DNA of 64,000 nt from Streptomyces sp. NBC_01716 (GCF_036248275.1 NZ_CP109181.1:7254001-7318000); one strand, 5' to 3'. Positions 43,718 to 55,799 are shown, counted from the first letter of the stretch. Program-made: numbers and translations. Notes: generated by a model not told the origin, from the letters alone.

Positions 43718-43764
43718 AAGGCTCCCCGGACGCTGGGACAATCTGCGGCTCCGCCGCGTGGCTG

Positions 43765-43784
43765 GTAACTCACTGTGAGGTTAC
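43765..43784. promoter_or_regulatory. BldD autoregulatory operator
   Basis: GTAACTCACTGTGAGGTTAC is a near-perfect inverted repeat (GTAAC...GTTAC with CTCAC/GTGAG inside), 48 bases upstream of the bldD start. BldD sites contain paired gTnAC-type half sites, and autorepression is established in S. coelicolor. Confidence 0.7.
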
Positions 43785-43862
43785 GCAGCGTGACTTGGAT
43801 GCGTCAAGCCGAATGCCGCGGACCCGCCCCGCGACAAGTCCGGAAAAGGCCGCCGGACCTGG

Positions 43863-43868
43863 TAATGT
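43863..43868 (+). promoter_or_regulatory. possible -10 box of the pyr operon
   Basis: TAATGT lies 20 bases upstream of the PyrR-binding element. The -35 region (around TCCGGA, 43839-43844, spacer 18) is poor. Confidence 0.4.
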
Positions 43869-43887
43869 CGACGGCGCAAATCCGACG

Positions 43888-43921
43888 TCCTTTAACGTCC
43901 GTCCCGTGAGGCGGAGAAGGA
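43888..43921 (+). promoter_or_regulatory. PyrR-binding RNA element in the pyrR leader
   Basis: The leader RNA can fold with TCCTT (43888-43892) paired to AAGGA (43917-43921). The upper hairpin and loop contain GTCCCGTGAGGC, close to the PyrR-binding loop core (UCNAGAGAGGNU type). The closing strand AAGGA is part of the AAGGAGG ribosome-binding site of pyrR, so PyrR-UMP binding should block translation, as proposed for mycobacteria. Confidence 0.7.
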
Positions 43922-43933
43922 GGTCCGTTTCTT

Positions 43934-44524
43934 ATGGACACGCACAGCTCTGATGCCGCCCGCCCCGTGCTTGAGGCGCCCGACATCGCACGGGCACTGA
44001 CCCGTATCGCCCACGAGATCGTCGAACGCGCCAAGGGCGCCGACGACGTGGTTCTGCTCGGCATCCCGACCCGCGGCGTCTTCCTGGCCCGGCGGCTCGG
44101 CGAGAAGCTCGAAGAGATCACCGGCGGCAAGATCCCGGTCGGCTCCCTCGACATCACGATGTACCGGGACGACCTGCGCATGCGGCCCGCCCGCGCGCTG
44201 GCCCGCACCGACATCCCGGCCGACGGCGTCGACGGACGCCTCGTCGTCCTCGTGGACGACGTGCTCTTCTCCGGCCGCACCATCCGCGCCGCCCTCGACG
44301 CGCTCGGCGACATCGGCCGGCCGCGCGCCGTCCAGCTCGCCGTCCTCGTCGACCGCGGCCACCGCGAACTGCCCATCCGCGCGGACTACGTGGGCAAGAA
44401 CCTCCCCACCTCGCTGCGCGAGACGGTCAAGGTGCAGCTCGCCGAGGAGGACGGCCGCGACACGGTGCTGCTCGGCCTGAAGAAGCCCGACCCGGCCGAG
44501 CCCGCCCCGGCCGGCGAGCAGTAG
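43934..44524 (+). CDS. pyrR: pyrimidine operon regulator / uracil phosphoribosyltransferase PyrR
   Basis: A 196-residue PRTase-fold protein. It binds pyr mRNA when UMP is high, and many members also make UMP from uracil and PRPP. The PRPP motif is LVVLVDDVLFSGRTIRAAL (about residues 103-121). SLDITMYRDDL and IPTRGVFLARRL are typical. ATG 43934 has AAGGAGG about 11 bases upstream, inside the RNA element. It is first in the pyr operon and followed by a 123-base gap with an imperfect GC-rich hairpin (about 44539-44566). Confidence 0.94.
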   Translation: MDTHSSDAARPVLEAPDIARALTRIAHEIVERAKGADDVVLLGIPTRGVFLARRLGEKLEEITGGKIPVGSLDITMYRDDLRMRPARALARTDIPADGVDGRLVVLVDDVLFSGRTIRAALDALGDIGRPRAVQLAVLVDRGHRELPIRADYVGKNLPTSLRETVKVQLAEEDGRDTVLLGLKKPDPAEPAPAGEQ

Positions 44525-44647
44525 CGCGGTCCTCCCGTACGCCGCGGGCCGGCACAAGGCCGCGGCGTCGGCGCGCCCCGATGCCGCCGTGCCCGCCCGG
44601 GAGCACCCCGGACCCCGGAACCACCTCCACACAACGGAGCACCACCG

Positions 44648-45670
44648 ATGTTGCGCCTCACAGGGGCAAGCCCCCGTACCCCCGGCCATCTGATCTCCGC
44701 CGCCGACCTCACCCGCGACGACGCCGTGCTGATCCTCGACACCGCCGAGGAGATGGCCCGGGTCGCCGACCGGCCCATCAAGAAGCTGCCGACGCTGCGC
44801 GGCCGTACGGTCGTCAACCTCTTCTTCGAGGACTCGACCCGCACCCGGATCTCCTTCGAGGCCGCCGCCAAACGCCTCTCCGCCGATGTCATCAACTTCT
44901 CGGCCAAGGGCTCGTCGGTCTCCAAAGGAGAGTCGCTCAAGGACACCGCGCTGACGCTGGAGGCGATGGGCGCCGACGCCGTCGTCATCCGCCACGGCTC
45001 CTCGGGTGCCCCGTACCGTCTCGCCAACTCCGGCTGGATCGACGGCGCCGTCATCAACGCCGGTGACGGCACGCACGAACACCCCACCCAGGCGCTGCTC
45101 GACGCCTTCACGATGCGCCGCAGGCTCGTCGGCGCCGACGCGGGCATCGGCAGGGACCTCGAAGGGTGCCGGATCACGATCGTCGGCGACATCCTGCACA
45201 GCCGCGTCGCCCGCTCCAACGTCCTGCTGCTGCACACGCTCGGCGCCGAGGTCACACTCGTCGCCCCGCCGACCCTGCTGCCGATCGGCGTCGAGCGGTG
45301 GCCCTGCGAGGTGTCGTACGACCTCGACCAGGTGCTGCCCAAGTCCGACGCCGTGATGATGCTCCGGGTCCAGCGCGAGCGGATGAACGCCGCCTTCTTC
45401 CCGACCGAGCGCGAGTACTCACGGCGCTACGGGCTCGACGGCGAGCGGATGGCCCGGATGCCCGACAACTCGATCGTCATGCACCCCGGCCCGATGAACC
45501 GCGGTATGGAGATCACCGCCGAGGTCGCCGACTCCGATCGCTGCACGGCCGTCGAACAGGTCGCCAACGGCGTCTCGACGCGGATGGCCGTCCTGTATCT
45601 GCTGCTGGGCGGCAACGAACCCGCCGTCACCCATTCCCGCGCGTCGTCCGCCACCGAGGAGAGCAAGTAA
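44648..45670 (+). CDS. pyrB: aspartate carbamoyltransferase catalytic subunit
   Basis: A 340-residue enzyme joining carbamoyl phosphate to aspartate. Carbamoyl-phosphate motif FFEDSTRTRISFE (about residues 58-70), HPTQALLDAF and MHPGPMNRGME are intact. It is slightly longer than usual at the C-terminus. There is no pyrI nearby, so it is probably the unregulated catalytic trimer or a complex with PyrC. ATG 44648 has GGAG 8 bases upstream; pyrC follows after 2 bases. Confidence 0.95.
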   Translation: MLRLTGASPRTPGHLISAADLTRDDAVLILDTAEEMARVADRPIKKLPTLRGRTVVNLFFEDSTRTRISFEAAAKRLSADVINFSAKGSSVSKGESLKDTALTLEAMGADAVVIRHGSSGAPYRLANSGWIDGAVINAGDGTHEHPTQALLDAFTMRRRLVGADAGIGRDLEGCRITIVGDILHSRVARSNVLLLHTLGAEVTLVAPPTLLPIGVERWPCEVSYDLDQVLPKSDAVMMLRVQRERMNAAFFPTEREYSRRYGLDGERMARMPDNSIVMHPGPMNRGMEITAEVADSDRCTAVEQVANGVSTRMAVLYLLLGGNEPAVTHSRASSATEESK

Positions 45671-45672
45671 CC

Positions 45673-46959
45673 ATGAGCAAGACCCTGATCCGTGGCGCCA
45701 AGGTGCTCGGCGGCGAACCGTGCGACGTCCTCATCGACGGCACGGTCATCGAGCGGGTGGGCATCGGCATCGAGGCGGGTGACGCCACCGTCGTGGCGGC
45801 CGAGGGACAGATCCTGCTGCCCGGCCTGGTCGACCTGCACACGCATCTGCGCGAGCCCGGCCGCGAGGACTCCGAGACCGTCCTCACCGGCACCAGGGCG
45901 GCGGCTGTGGGCGGCTTCACCGCCGTACACGCGATGGCCAACACCTTCCCCGTCGCCGACACCGCCGGCGTCGTCGAGCAGGTCTGGCGGCTCGGCCGGG
46001 AGTCCGGCTACTGCGACGTCCAGCCCGTCGGGGCCGTCACCGTCGGCCTGGAGGGCAAGCAGCTCGCCGAACTCGGCGCCATGCACGACTCGGCCGCCGG
46101 GGTGCGGGTCTTCTCCGACGACGGCAAGTGCGTGGACGACGCGGTGATCATGCGCCGGGCCCTGGAGTACGTGAAGGCCTTCGACGGAGTCATCGCCCAG
46201 CACGCCCAGGAGCCCCGGCTCACCGAGGGCGCCCAGATGAACGAGGGCATCGTCTCGGCGGAGCTCGGCCTCGGCGGCTGGCCCGCCGTCGCCGAGGAGT
46301 CGATCATCGCCCGGGACGTCCTGCTGGCCGCCCATGTCGGCTCCCGCGTCCACATCTGCCATCTCTCCACGGCCGGTTCGGTCGAGATCATCCGGTGGGC
46401 CAAGTCGAAGGGCTGGAACGTCACCGCCGAGGTCACCCCGCACCATCTGCTGCTGACGGACGAACTCGTACGGAGCTACAACCCGCTCTACAAGGTGAAC
46501 CCGCCGCTGCGTACCGAGGCCGACGTCCTGGCGCTGCGCGAGGCCCTCGCGGACGGCACGATCGACTGCGTCGCCACCGACCACGCCCCGCACCCGCACG
46601 AGGACAAGGACTGCGAGTGGGCGGCGGCGGCCATGGGCATGGTCGGCCTGGAGACCGCGCTCTCCGTCGTCCAGGAGACGATGGTCGACACCGGTCTCAT
46701 CGACTGGGCGGGCGTCGCCGACCGGATGTCCGTGCGGCCCGCGCAGATCGGCCGTCTCGCCGGTCACGGCCGTCCCGTCTCGGCAGGTGAGCCCGCCAAC
46801 CTCACGCTCGTCGATCCCGCTTACCGTGGAGTGGTGGACCCCGCGGGCTTCGCCTCCCGCAGCCGCAACACCCCCTACCAGGGCCGCGAGCTGCCGGGAC
46901 GTGTAACCCACACCTTCCTGCGGGGCCGTGCCACGGTCGTCGACGGGAATCTGGCGTGA
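45673..46959 (+). CDS. pyrC: dihydroorotase
   Basis: A 428-residue class I dihydroorotase closing carbamoyl aspartate to dihydroorotate. Metal motifs DLHTHLREPG, HICHLSTAGS and the catalytic Asp in ATDHAPHPHEDK are present. The active enzyme rather than a PyrC' pseudo-subunit is expected. The stop overlaps the next gene (GTGA). Confidence 0.95.
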   Translation: MSKTLIRGAKVLGGEPCDVLIDGTVIERVGIGIEAGDATVVAAEGQILLPGLVDLHTHLREPGREDSETVLTGTRAAAVGGFTAVHAMANTFPVADTAGVVEQVWRLGRESGYCDVQPVGAVTVGLEGKQLAELGAMHDSAAGVRVFSDDGKCVDDAVIMRRALEYVKAFDGVIAQHAQEPRLTEGAQMNEGIVSAELGLGGWPAVAEESIIARDVLLAAHVGSRVHICHLSTAGSVEIIRWAKSKGWNVTAEVTPHHLLLTDELVRSYNPLYKVNPPLRTEADVLALREALADGTIDCVATDHAPHPHEDKDCEWAAAAMGMVGLETALSVVQETMVDTGLIDWAGVADRMSVRPAQIGRLAGHGRPVSAGEPANLTLVDPAYRGVVDPAGFASRSRNTPYQGRELPGRVTHTFLRGRATVVDGNLA

Positions 46960-47585
46960 GCGCTGAACTGATCAATCTGGCCGCCGAGCAGAAGTCGGCG
47001 GAGGTGACCGACTGGGCCGCCCGCATCGGCTGGGCGGTGGGTCTGCTCCTGTTCATCGCTTTCGTGTACTGGCTGATGCGCCAGGGCTGGAAGTGGCGCG
47101 GGAGCCTCCAGTCCGACCTGCCGGAGCTGCCCCAGGCGCCGGAGGCCCCCGGAGACGTACGGCTGCGGCTCAGCGGCCGGTACCACGGCTCCACGACCGC
47201 CGGTCAGTGGCTGGACCGGATCGTCGCCCACGGCCTCGGCGTCCGCAGCCGGGTGGAGCTGACGCTCACCGACGCGGGCGTGACCGTCGTACGGCCCGGG
47301 GCCACCGACTTCTTCGTCCCGGCGGGCCAACTGCGCGCCGCCCGGCTCGACAAGGGCATCGCGGGCAAGGTACTCGCCGAGGGCGGACTGCTGATCCTCA
47401 CCTGGCAGCACGGCGACCGGCTGCTCGACTCCGGCTTCCGCTCGGACCGCGCGGCGGAGCACACCGCCTGGGTCGATGCCGTCAACCTCATGAACCAGTC
47501 CATGACCACGGACGACGCACCGGCCACGGACGCGTCGGCCACCACGCACGGCGCACCATTCACGACGGAAGGCACCGCACGATGA
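46956..47585 (+). CDS. uncharacterised single-pass membrane protein in the pyr operon
   Basis: A 209-residue protein with one membrane helix near residues 24-44 (IGWAVGLLLFIAFVYWLM). A soluble domain of about 130 residues rich in beta pattern follows (VRLRLSGRYHG, VELTLTDAGVTVVRPG, GKVLAEGGLLILTWQHG); it looks like a bacterial PH-like domain. The tail is Thr/Ala-rich. No enzymatic motif is seen. It overlaps pyrC (GTGA) at the front and carA (ATGA) at the back, so it is made together with pyrimidine enzymes. Small membrane proteins of this type occur at this place in Streptomyces; the function is unknown. Confidence 0.75.
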   Translation: MSAELINLAAEQKSAEVTDWAARIGWAVGLLLFIAFVYWLMRQGWKWRGSLQSDLPELPQAPEAPGDVRLRLSGRYHGSTTAGQWLDRIVAHGLGVRSRVELTLTDAGVTVVRPGATDFFVPAGQLRAARLDKGIAGKVLAEGGLLILTWQHGDRLLDSGFRSDRAAEHTAWVDAVNLMNQSMTTDDAPATDASATTHGAPFTTEGTAR

Positions 47586-48740
47586 CCCTCTCCACCCGGG
47601 GAGCCGACCGGGCTCCCGCCGTACTCGTCCTGGAGGACGGCCGCAGCTTCCGCGGCCGTGCCTACGGGGCCGTGGGGGAGACCTTCGGCGAGGCGGTGTT
47701 CTCCACCGGCATGACCGGCTATCAGGAAACCCTCACCGACCCCTCGTACCACCGCCAGGTCGTCGTCATGACCGCCCCGCACATCGGCAACACCGGCGTC
47801 AACGACGAGGACGACGAGTCGGCCCGGATCTGGGTCGCCGGCTATGTCGTACGCGACCCCGCCCGTATCCCGTCCAACTGGCGCTCCCGGCGCCCCCTGG
47901 ACGAGGAACTGGTACGGCAGGGCATCGTCGGCATCAGCGGTGTCGACACCCGCGCGCTCACCCGCCATCTGCGCGAGCGCGGCGCGATGCGCGTCGGCAT
48001 CTTCTCCGGCGACGCCCTCGCCGGCGGCGCACCGGCGGACGACGCGGCGCTGACCGCGCGTGTCCGGCAGGCGCCCGGCATGAAGGGCGCGAACCTCTCC
48101 GCCGAGGTCGCCGCCACCGAGACGTACGTCGTCCCGGCCGTCGGCACCAAGCGGTTCACCGTCGCCGCCATCGACCTCGGCATCAAGGGCATGACCCCGA
48201 GGCGGATGGCCGAGCGCGGCATCGAGGTGCATGTCCTGCCCGCCACCGCCACCGTCGAGGACGTGTACGCGGTCGAGCCGGACGGCGTGTTCCTCTCCAA
48301 CGGCCCCGGCGACCCCGCCACTGCCGACCTCACGGTGGTCAGGGGCGTGCTGGAGCGCGGCACCCCGCTCTTCGGCATCTGCTTCGGCAACCAACTCCTC
48401 GGCCGCGCACTGGGGTTCGGCACGTACAAGCTCAAGTACGGCCACCGCGGCATCAACCAGCCGGTGCAGGATCGTTCCACCGGCAAGGTCGAAGTCACCG
48501 CGCACAACCACGGGTTCGCCGTCGACGCCCCGCTCGACCGGATCTCCGACACCCCCTACGGCCGCGCCGAGGTCTCCCACGTCTGTCTCAACGACAACGT
48601 GGTCGAGGGGCTCAGGCTGCTCGACCGGCCGGTCTTCAGCGTCCAGTACCACCCCGAGGCGGCCGCCGGCCCGCACGACGCCGCGTACCTCTTCGACCGC
48701 TTCACGTCTTCGATGGAAACAGTCCCGATGGAGGGCCCGC

Positions 48741-48748
<8 letters not shown>
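47582..48748 (+). CDS. carA: carbamoyl-phosphate synthase small (glutaminase) subunit
   Basis: A 388-residue protein with the N-terminal CPSase domain (GRSFRGRAYGA, STGMTGYQETLTDPSY) and a C-terminal class I glutaminase. The nucleophile Cys lies in FGICFGNQLLGRALG and the His/Glu pair in QYHPEAAAGPHD. Asn replaces the usual His after the nucleophile loop Gly, a common variant. It supplies ammonia to CarB. It overlaps carB by 8 bases. Confidence 0.95.
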
Positions 48749-52055
<3,307 letters not shown>

Positions 52056-52236
52056 GTCCTGTCCGACGCGGTTCCCCCAAGGCGAGGAGCGTGCTCTTGC
52101 GTCGGTGGGGTCATTCGAGTGCGTCCGGTACGAGAATGATCCTCCGTCACGCGAGGGCACGCACCGGCGCCCCGCGCCCCGCCCCGCCGGCGGACGGCGC
52201 CATTCGTCAGACACGACCCAGAGGAGCCCGCCCCTC

Positions 52237-53346
52237 ATGTACCGACTCTTCTTCCGGCTCTTCTTCCGGCGGATGGACCCGGAGCAGGCCCACCAGCTGG
52301 CCTTCCGCTGGATCCGGTTCGTCGTCGGCGTCCCCGTCCTGCGTACGTTCGTCGCCGCCGCGCTCGCCCCTCGTTACAAGGAGCTGCGCACCGAGGCCTT
52401 CGGGCTGCGGATGCACGGTCCCTTCGGTCTCGCCGCCGGCTTCGACAAGAACGCCGTCGCCATCGACGCCATGAGCATGCTCGGCTTCGACCATGTCGAG
52501 ATCGGCACGGTCACCGGCCGGCCGCAGCGGGGCAACCCCCCGCAGCGGCTGTTCCGGCTGCCCGCCGACCGGGCGCTGATCAACCGCATGGGCTTCAACA
52601 ACGACGGATCGGCGACCATCGCCCTGCGCCTCGCCACGCGCCGGGAGATCTTCCGTACGACGGTCGGCGTCAACATCGGCAAGACCAAGGCGATCCCGGA
52701 CGAGAGCGCGATCGGCGACTACGTGACGTCGACCGAGCGCCTGGCCGCCCACGCCGACTACCTCGTCGTCAACGTCTCGTCCCCCAACACCCCAGGCCTG
52801 CGCGACCTCCAGGCCGTCGACCAGCTTCGTCCGCTCCTGACAGCCGTACGCGAGGCCGCCGACCGCGTGGCCACCGAGCGGCGCGTCCCGCTGCTGGTCA
52901 AGATCGCCCCCGACCTCGCCGACGAGGACATCGACGCCGTCGCCGACCTGGCCGTCGAGCTGGGCCTGGACGGCATCATCGCCACGAACACCACCATCGC
53001 CCGGCAGGGTCTCGGGCTGAAGACGGCCCCGTCCCTGCTCGCCGAGGCCGGCGGACTGTCCGGAGCGCCCCTGAAGGAGCGCTCGCTGGAGGTCCTGCGC
53101 CGGCTGTACGGCCGGGTGGGGGACAGGATCACCCTGGTCGGCGTGGGCGGCATCGAGAACGCCGAGGACGCCTGGCAGCGGATCCTGGCGGGCGCGACGC
53201 TCGTCCAGGGCTACAGCGCCTTCATCTACCAGGGCCCGTTCTGGAGCCGGGGCATCCACAAGGGGCTCGCCGCCCGGCTGGCCACCAGCGAGTACGCCAC
53301 CCTCGCCGACGCCGTCGGCGCCGACACCAGGAAGGTGCGCGCATGA
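52237..53346 (+). CDS. pyrD: dihydroorotate dehydrogenase (quinone), class 2
   Basis: A 369-residue membrane-associated flavoenzyme. The N-terminal amphipathic segment (MYRLFFRLFFRRMDPEQAHQ) and length mark class 2. Motifs are GLAAGFDKNA, NRMGFNNDG, the catalytic Ser region NVSSPNTPGLRDLQ, KIAPDL and the FMN phosphate site GVGGIENAEDA. ATG 52237 has GAGGAG 10 bases upstream. The 181-base gap after carB (52056-52236) shows no gene; a separate promoter there is possible but not convincing. Confidence 0.94.
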   Translation: MYRLFFRLFFRRMDPEQAHQLAFRWIRFVVGVPVLRTFVAAALAPRYKELRTEAFGLRMHGPFGLAAGFDKNAVAIDAMSMLGFDHVEIGTVTGRPQRGNPPQRLFRLPADRALINRMGFNNDGSATIALRLATRREIFRTTVGVNIGKTKAIPDESAIGDYVTSTERLAAHADYLVVNVSSPNTPGLRDLQAVDQLRPLLTAVREAADRVATERRVPLLVKIAPDLADEDIDAVADLAVELGLDGIIATNTTIARQGLGLKTAPSLLAEAGGLSGAPLKERSLEVLRRLYGRVGDRITLVGVGGIENAEDAWQRILAGATLVQGYSAFIYQGPFWSRGIHKGLAARLATSEYATLADAVGADTRKVRA

Positions 53347-54245
53347 ACGCATCCGCATCCGCATCCGCATCAGAAGCCGGGGCCGGGGCCGAGCCCTTCG
53401 GCGCACGCCTGCGCCGCGCCATGGACACCCGGGGGCCGCTCTGTGTGGGCATCGACCCGCACAGCTCGCTGCTGCACGCCTGGGGCCTGAGCGACGACGT
53501 CGCGGGTCTGACGGCCTTCACGCGGACGGTCGTCGAGGCGCTGGCCGACCGCGTGGCCGTACTGAAGCCGCAGTCCGCGTTCTTCGAGCGGTTCGGCTCG
53601 CGCGGCGTCGCCGTCCTGGAGGAGGCGGTCGCCGAGGCCCGCGCCGCCGGTGCGCTCGTCCTGATGGACGCCAAGCGCGGCGACATCGGCTCCACCATGG
53701 CCGCGTACGCCGCCACGTACCTCGACAAGGACAGCCCGCTCTTCTCGGACGCCGTCACGGTCTCGCCGTACCTCGGTTTCGGCTCGCTCCGGCCCGCCCT
53801 GGACGCGGCGCGGATCAGCGGCTCCGGTCTCTTCGTGCTCGCCCTCACCTCCAACCCGGAGGGCGCCGAGGTCCAGCGGGCCATCACCGCCGGCGGCCCC
53901 TCGGTCGCCCAGGTGATGCTCGACCATCTCTCGGCGGAGAACGCCGGGGTGACACCCCTCGGGTCGGTCGGCGCCGTCGTCGGGGCGACCCTCGGCGAGG
54001 CCGGCGTGAATCTCGCCGTCAACGGTCCGCTCCTCGCCCCCGGCATCGGGGCTCAGGGCGCGACCCCCGCGGATCTCCCCGGGGTGTTCGGCACGGCCGT
54101 CCGAAATGTGGTGCCGAGTGTGAGCCGTGGGGTACTCCGTGCCGGTCCGGATGTTTACGCCCTGCGTGCGGCGGCGGAGCGGTTCAGCGACGAGGTCCGG
54201 ACCGCTGTCGAGGGCGCCGCCGACGGCGCGGAAGGAGCGCGGTGA
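53343..54245 (+). CDS. pyrF: orotidine 5'-phosphate decarboxylase (long form)
   Basis: A 300-residue enzyme giving UMP, of the longer 'type 2' group (MDAKRGDIGSTMAAYA carries the catalytic Lys and Asp). GIDPHSSLL, VSPYLGFGSL and LTSNPEGAEVQ are typical. The N-terminal ASASASAS comes from a GCATCC microsatellite. The ATGA overlap with pyrD couples the last two pathway steps. Last gene of the operon; a terminator follows. Confidence 0.93.
   Translation: MNASASASASEAGAGAEPFGARLRRAMDTRGPLCVGIDPHSSLLHAWGLSDDVAGLTAFTRTVVEALADRVAVLKPQSAFFERFGSRGVAVLEEAVAEARAAGALVLMDAKRGDIGSTMAAYAATYLDKDSPLFSDAVTVSPYLGFGSLRPALDAARISGSGLFVLALTSNPEGAEVQRAITAGGPSVAQVMLDHLSAENAGVTPLGSVGAVVGATLGEAGVNLAVNGPLLAPGIGAQGATPADLPGVFGTAVRNVVPSVSRGVLRAGPDVYALRAAAERFSDEVRTAVEGAADGAEGAR
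53349..53372 (+). repeat. GCATCC microsatellite at the pyrF N-terminus
   Basis: Four tandem 6-base units (three GCATCC and one GCATCA) encode the Ala-Ser repeats right after the pyrF start. Unit changes would stay in frame. Confidence 0.7.
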
Positions 54246-54318
54246 CGCGGCTCGAACGCGGATTCTGCGCCGATCCGTCGTCGATTCAGGAAGAAAAGCA
54301 GGTTGTTTTGCCTGAAAT

Positions 54319-54350
54319 GTCCTGGTCGAGCGATGCTGACCAGGACTTTT
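54319..54350 (+). terminator. U-tract terminator of the pyr operon
   Basis: GTCCTGGTC / GACCAGGAC, a 9-bp stem with a 10-base loop, is followed by TTTT, a classical intrinsic terminator that is unusual in this genome. It lies 73 bases after the pyrF stop. Confidence 0.8.
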
Positions 54351-54360
54351 CGGCTGTTCT

Positions 54361-54389
54361 CGCTGACGAGAGCTGTCTTCACCGCTAGT
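54361..54389 (+). promoter_or_regulatory. putative promoter of mihF
   Basis: CTGACG (54361-54366), a 17-base spacer and TAGTCT (54384-54389) come directly after the pyr terminator. They give a leader of about 105 bases before GTG 54502. Confidence 0.6.
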
Positions 54390-54501
54390 CTCCGTCGAGA
54401 GCCAACGTGCGGAGGTCTCGCCCGTTGCTCGCCCTGGTGTGGGGCGACCCCGTTCCTCACCGGTCCGTATCCGACAGTTCGACATCCGAGGTGACGTAGG
54501 C

Positions 54502-54825
54502 GTGGCTCTTCCGCCCCTTACCCCTGAACAGCGCGCAGCCGCGCTCGAAAAGGCCGCCGCGGCTCGCCGGGAGCGGGCCGAGGTCAAGAATCGACTCAAG
54601 CACTCCGGCGCCTCCCTCCACGAGGTCATCAAGCAGGGTCAGGAGAACGACGTCATCGGCAAGATGAAGGTCTCCGCCCTCCTCGAATCCCTGCCCGGCG
54701 TGGGCAAGGTGCGCGCCAAGCAGATCATGGAGCGGCTCGGCATCTCCGAGAGCCGCCGTGTGCGGGGTCTCGGCTCCAACCAGATCGCGTCGCTGGAACG
54801 CGAGTTCGGCGGCGGTGCCGCCTGA
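54502..54825 (+). CDS. mihF: integration host factor sIHF/mIHF
   Basis: A 107-residue nucleoid-associated protein of actinobacteria, unrelated in sequence to enterobacterial IHF. An N-terminal helix (PLTPEQRAAALEKAAAARRERAEVKNRLK) is followed by a helix-two-turn-helix DNA-binding core with the hairpin LESLPGVGKVRAKQIMERLGI. It shapes the chromosome and affects sporulation and antibiotic production in Streptomyces. GTG 54502 gives the canonical N-terminus ALPPLTPEQR; GAGG lies about 9 bases upstream. Confidence 0.95.
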   Translation: MALPPLTPEQRAAALEKAAAARRERAEVKNRLKHSGASLHEVIKQGQENDVIGKMKVSALLESLPGVGKVRAKQIMERLGISESRRVRGLGSNQIASLEREFGGGAA

Positions 54826-54827
54826 CG

Positions 54828-54856
54828 TTCCGGGGCACTCCCGGGAACCTGGATAA
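54828..54856 (+). promoter_or_regulatory. putative leaderless promoter of gmk
   Basis: TTCCGG (54828-54833), a 17-base spacer and GATAAT (54851-54856) are followed by ATG 7 bases later. No ribosome-binding site is present. Confidence 0.5.
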
Positions 54857-54863
54857 TCACTGC

Positions 54864-55427
54864 ATGGCACCAGAGGTACGTCCGCGGCTGACCGTGCTCT
54901 CCGGCCCCTCGGGGGTCGGCAAGAGCACGGTCGTCGCCCATATGCGCAAGGTCCACCCCGAGGTATGGCTCTCGGTGTCGGCCACCACCAGAAAGCCGCG
55001 TCCCGGTGAACGCAACGGGGTCCAGTACTTCTTCGTCGGCGACGAGGAGTTCGACAAGCTGGTCGCCAACGGTGAGCTGCTGGAATGGGCGGAGTTCGCG
55101 GGCAACCGCTACGGCACGCCGCGTCGCGCGGTGCTCGAACGCCTGGAGGCGGGCGAGCCCGTGCTCCTGGAGATCGATCTCCAGGGCGCGCGGCAGGTCA
55201 AGGACTCGATGCCGGACTCACAGCTGATCTTCCTGGCGCCGCCGAGCTGGGACGAGCTGGTCCGCCGGCTGACCGGCCGGGGCACCGAGTCGCCCGAGGT
55301 GATCGAGCGCCGGCTGGTGGCCGCGAAGGTGGAGCTGGCCGCCGAGTCGGAGTTCGACACCAGCCTGGTGAACACCTCCGTCGAGGACGTGGCCCGCGAG
55401 CTGCTAGCCTTGATGGCAGTTGCCTGA
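54864..55427 (+). CDS. gmk: guanylate kinase
   Basis: A 187-residue P-loop kinase converting GMP to GDP. Walker A is GPSGVGKS (14-21), and the GMP-binding motif SVSATTRKPRPGERNGVQYFF follows. It feeds GTP and, with RelA and the omega subunit nearby, ppGpp metabolism. The start codon lies 7 bases after a good -10 box, consistent with a leaderless mRNA. It precedes rpoZ, as in many bacteria. Confidence 0.95.
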   Translation: MAPEVRPRLTVLSGPSGVGKSTVVAHMRKVHPEVWLSVSATTRKPRPGERNGVQYFFVGDEEFDKLVANGELLEWAEFAGNRYGTPRRAVLERLEAGEPVLLEIDLQGARQVKDSMPDSQLIFLAPPSWDELVRRLTGRGTESPEVIERRLVAAKVELAAESEFDTSLVNTSVEDVARELLALMAVA

Positions 55428-55507
55428 CCTCTGTCTGCTTTCGCGCAGCCGTCGGTAGCACCCGGTATTTCCTGTATTTCCCTGATTTATCTTCGGAAGG
55501 CAAGAGA

Positions 55508-55780
55508 GTGTCCTCTTCCATTTCCACGCCCGAGGGCATCATCAACCCGCCGATCGACGAGCTTCTCGAGGCCACGGACTCGAAGTACAGCCTCGTGATC
55601 TACGCGGCCAAGCGCGCGCGTCAGATCAACGCGTACTACTCGCAGCTCGGCGAGGGCCTGCTCGAGTACGTCGGTCCGCTGGTGGACACCCACGTCCACG
55701 AGAAGCCGCTCTCGATCGCCCTGCGTGAGATCAACGCGGGTCTGCTGACGTCCGAGGCCATCGACGGCCCGGCGCAGTAA
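55508..55780 (+). CDS. rpoZ: RNA polymerase omega subunit
   Basis: A 90-residue omega subunit that helps assemble beta prime and, in many bacteria, forms part of the ppGpp site. Signatures are PPIDELLEATDSKYSLVIYAAKRARQIN and KPLSIALREINAGLL. GTG 55508 follows GGAAGG by 7 bases; longer upstream frames are out-of-frame readings of gmk. A strong terminator follows. Confidence 0.95.
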   Translation: MSSSISTPEGIINPPIDELLEATDSKYSLVIYAAKRARQINAYYSQLGEGLLEYVGPLVDTHVHEKPLSIALREINAGLLTSEAIDGPAQ

Positions 55781-55799
55781 CGGCGACAAGTTCCTTATC

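Noticed and set aside
43934..44647. Bacillus-type attenuator between pyrR and pyrB
   Set aside because: Only one imperfect GC-rich hairpin (about 44539-44566) is present, without alternative antiterminator pairing or a PyrR loop.
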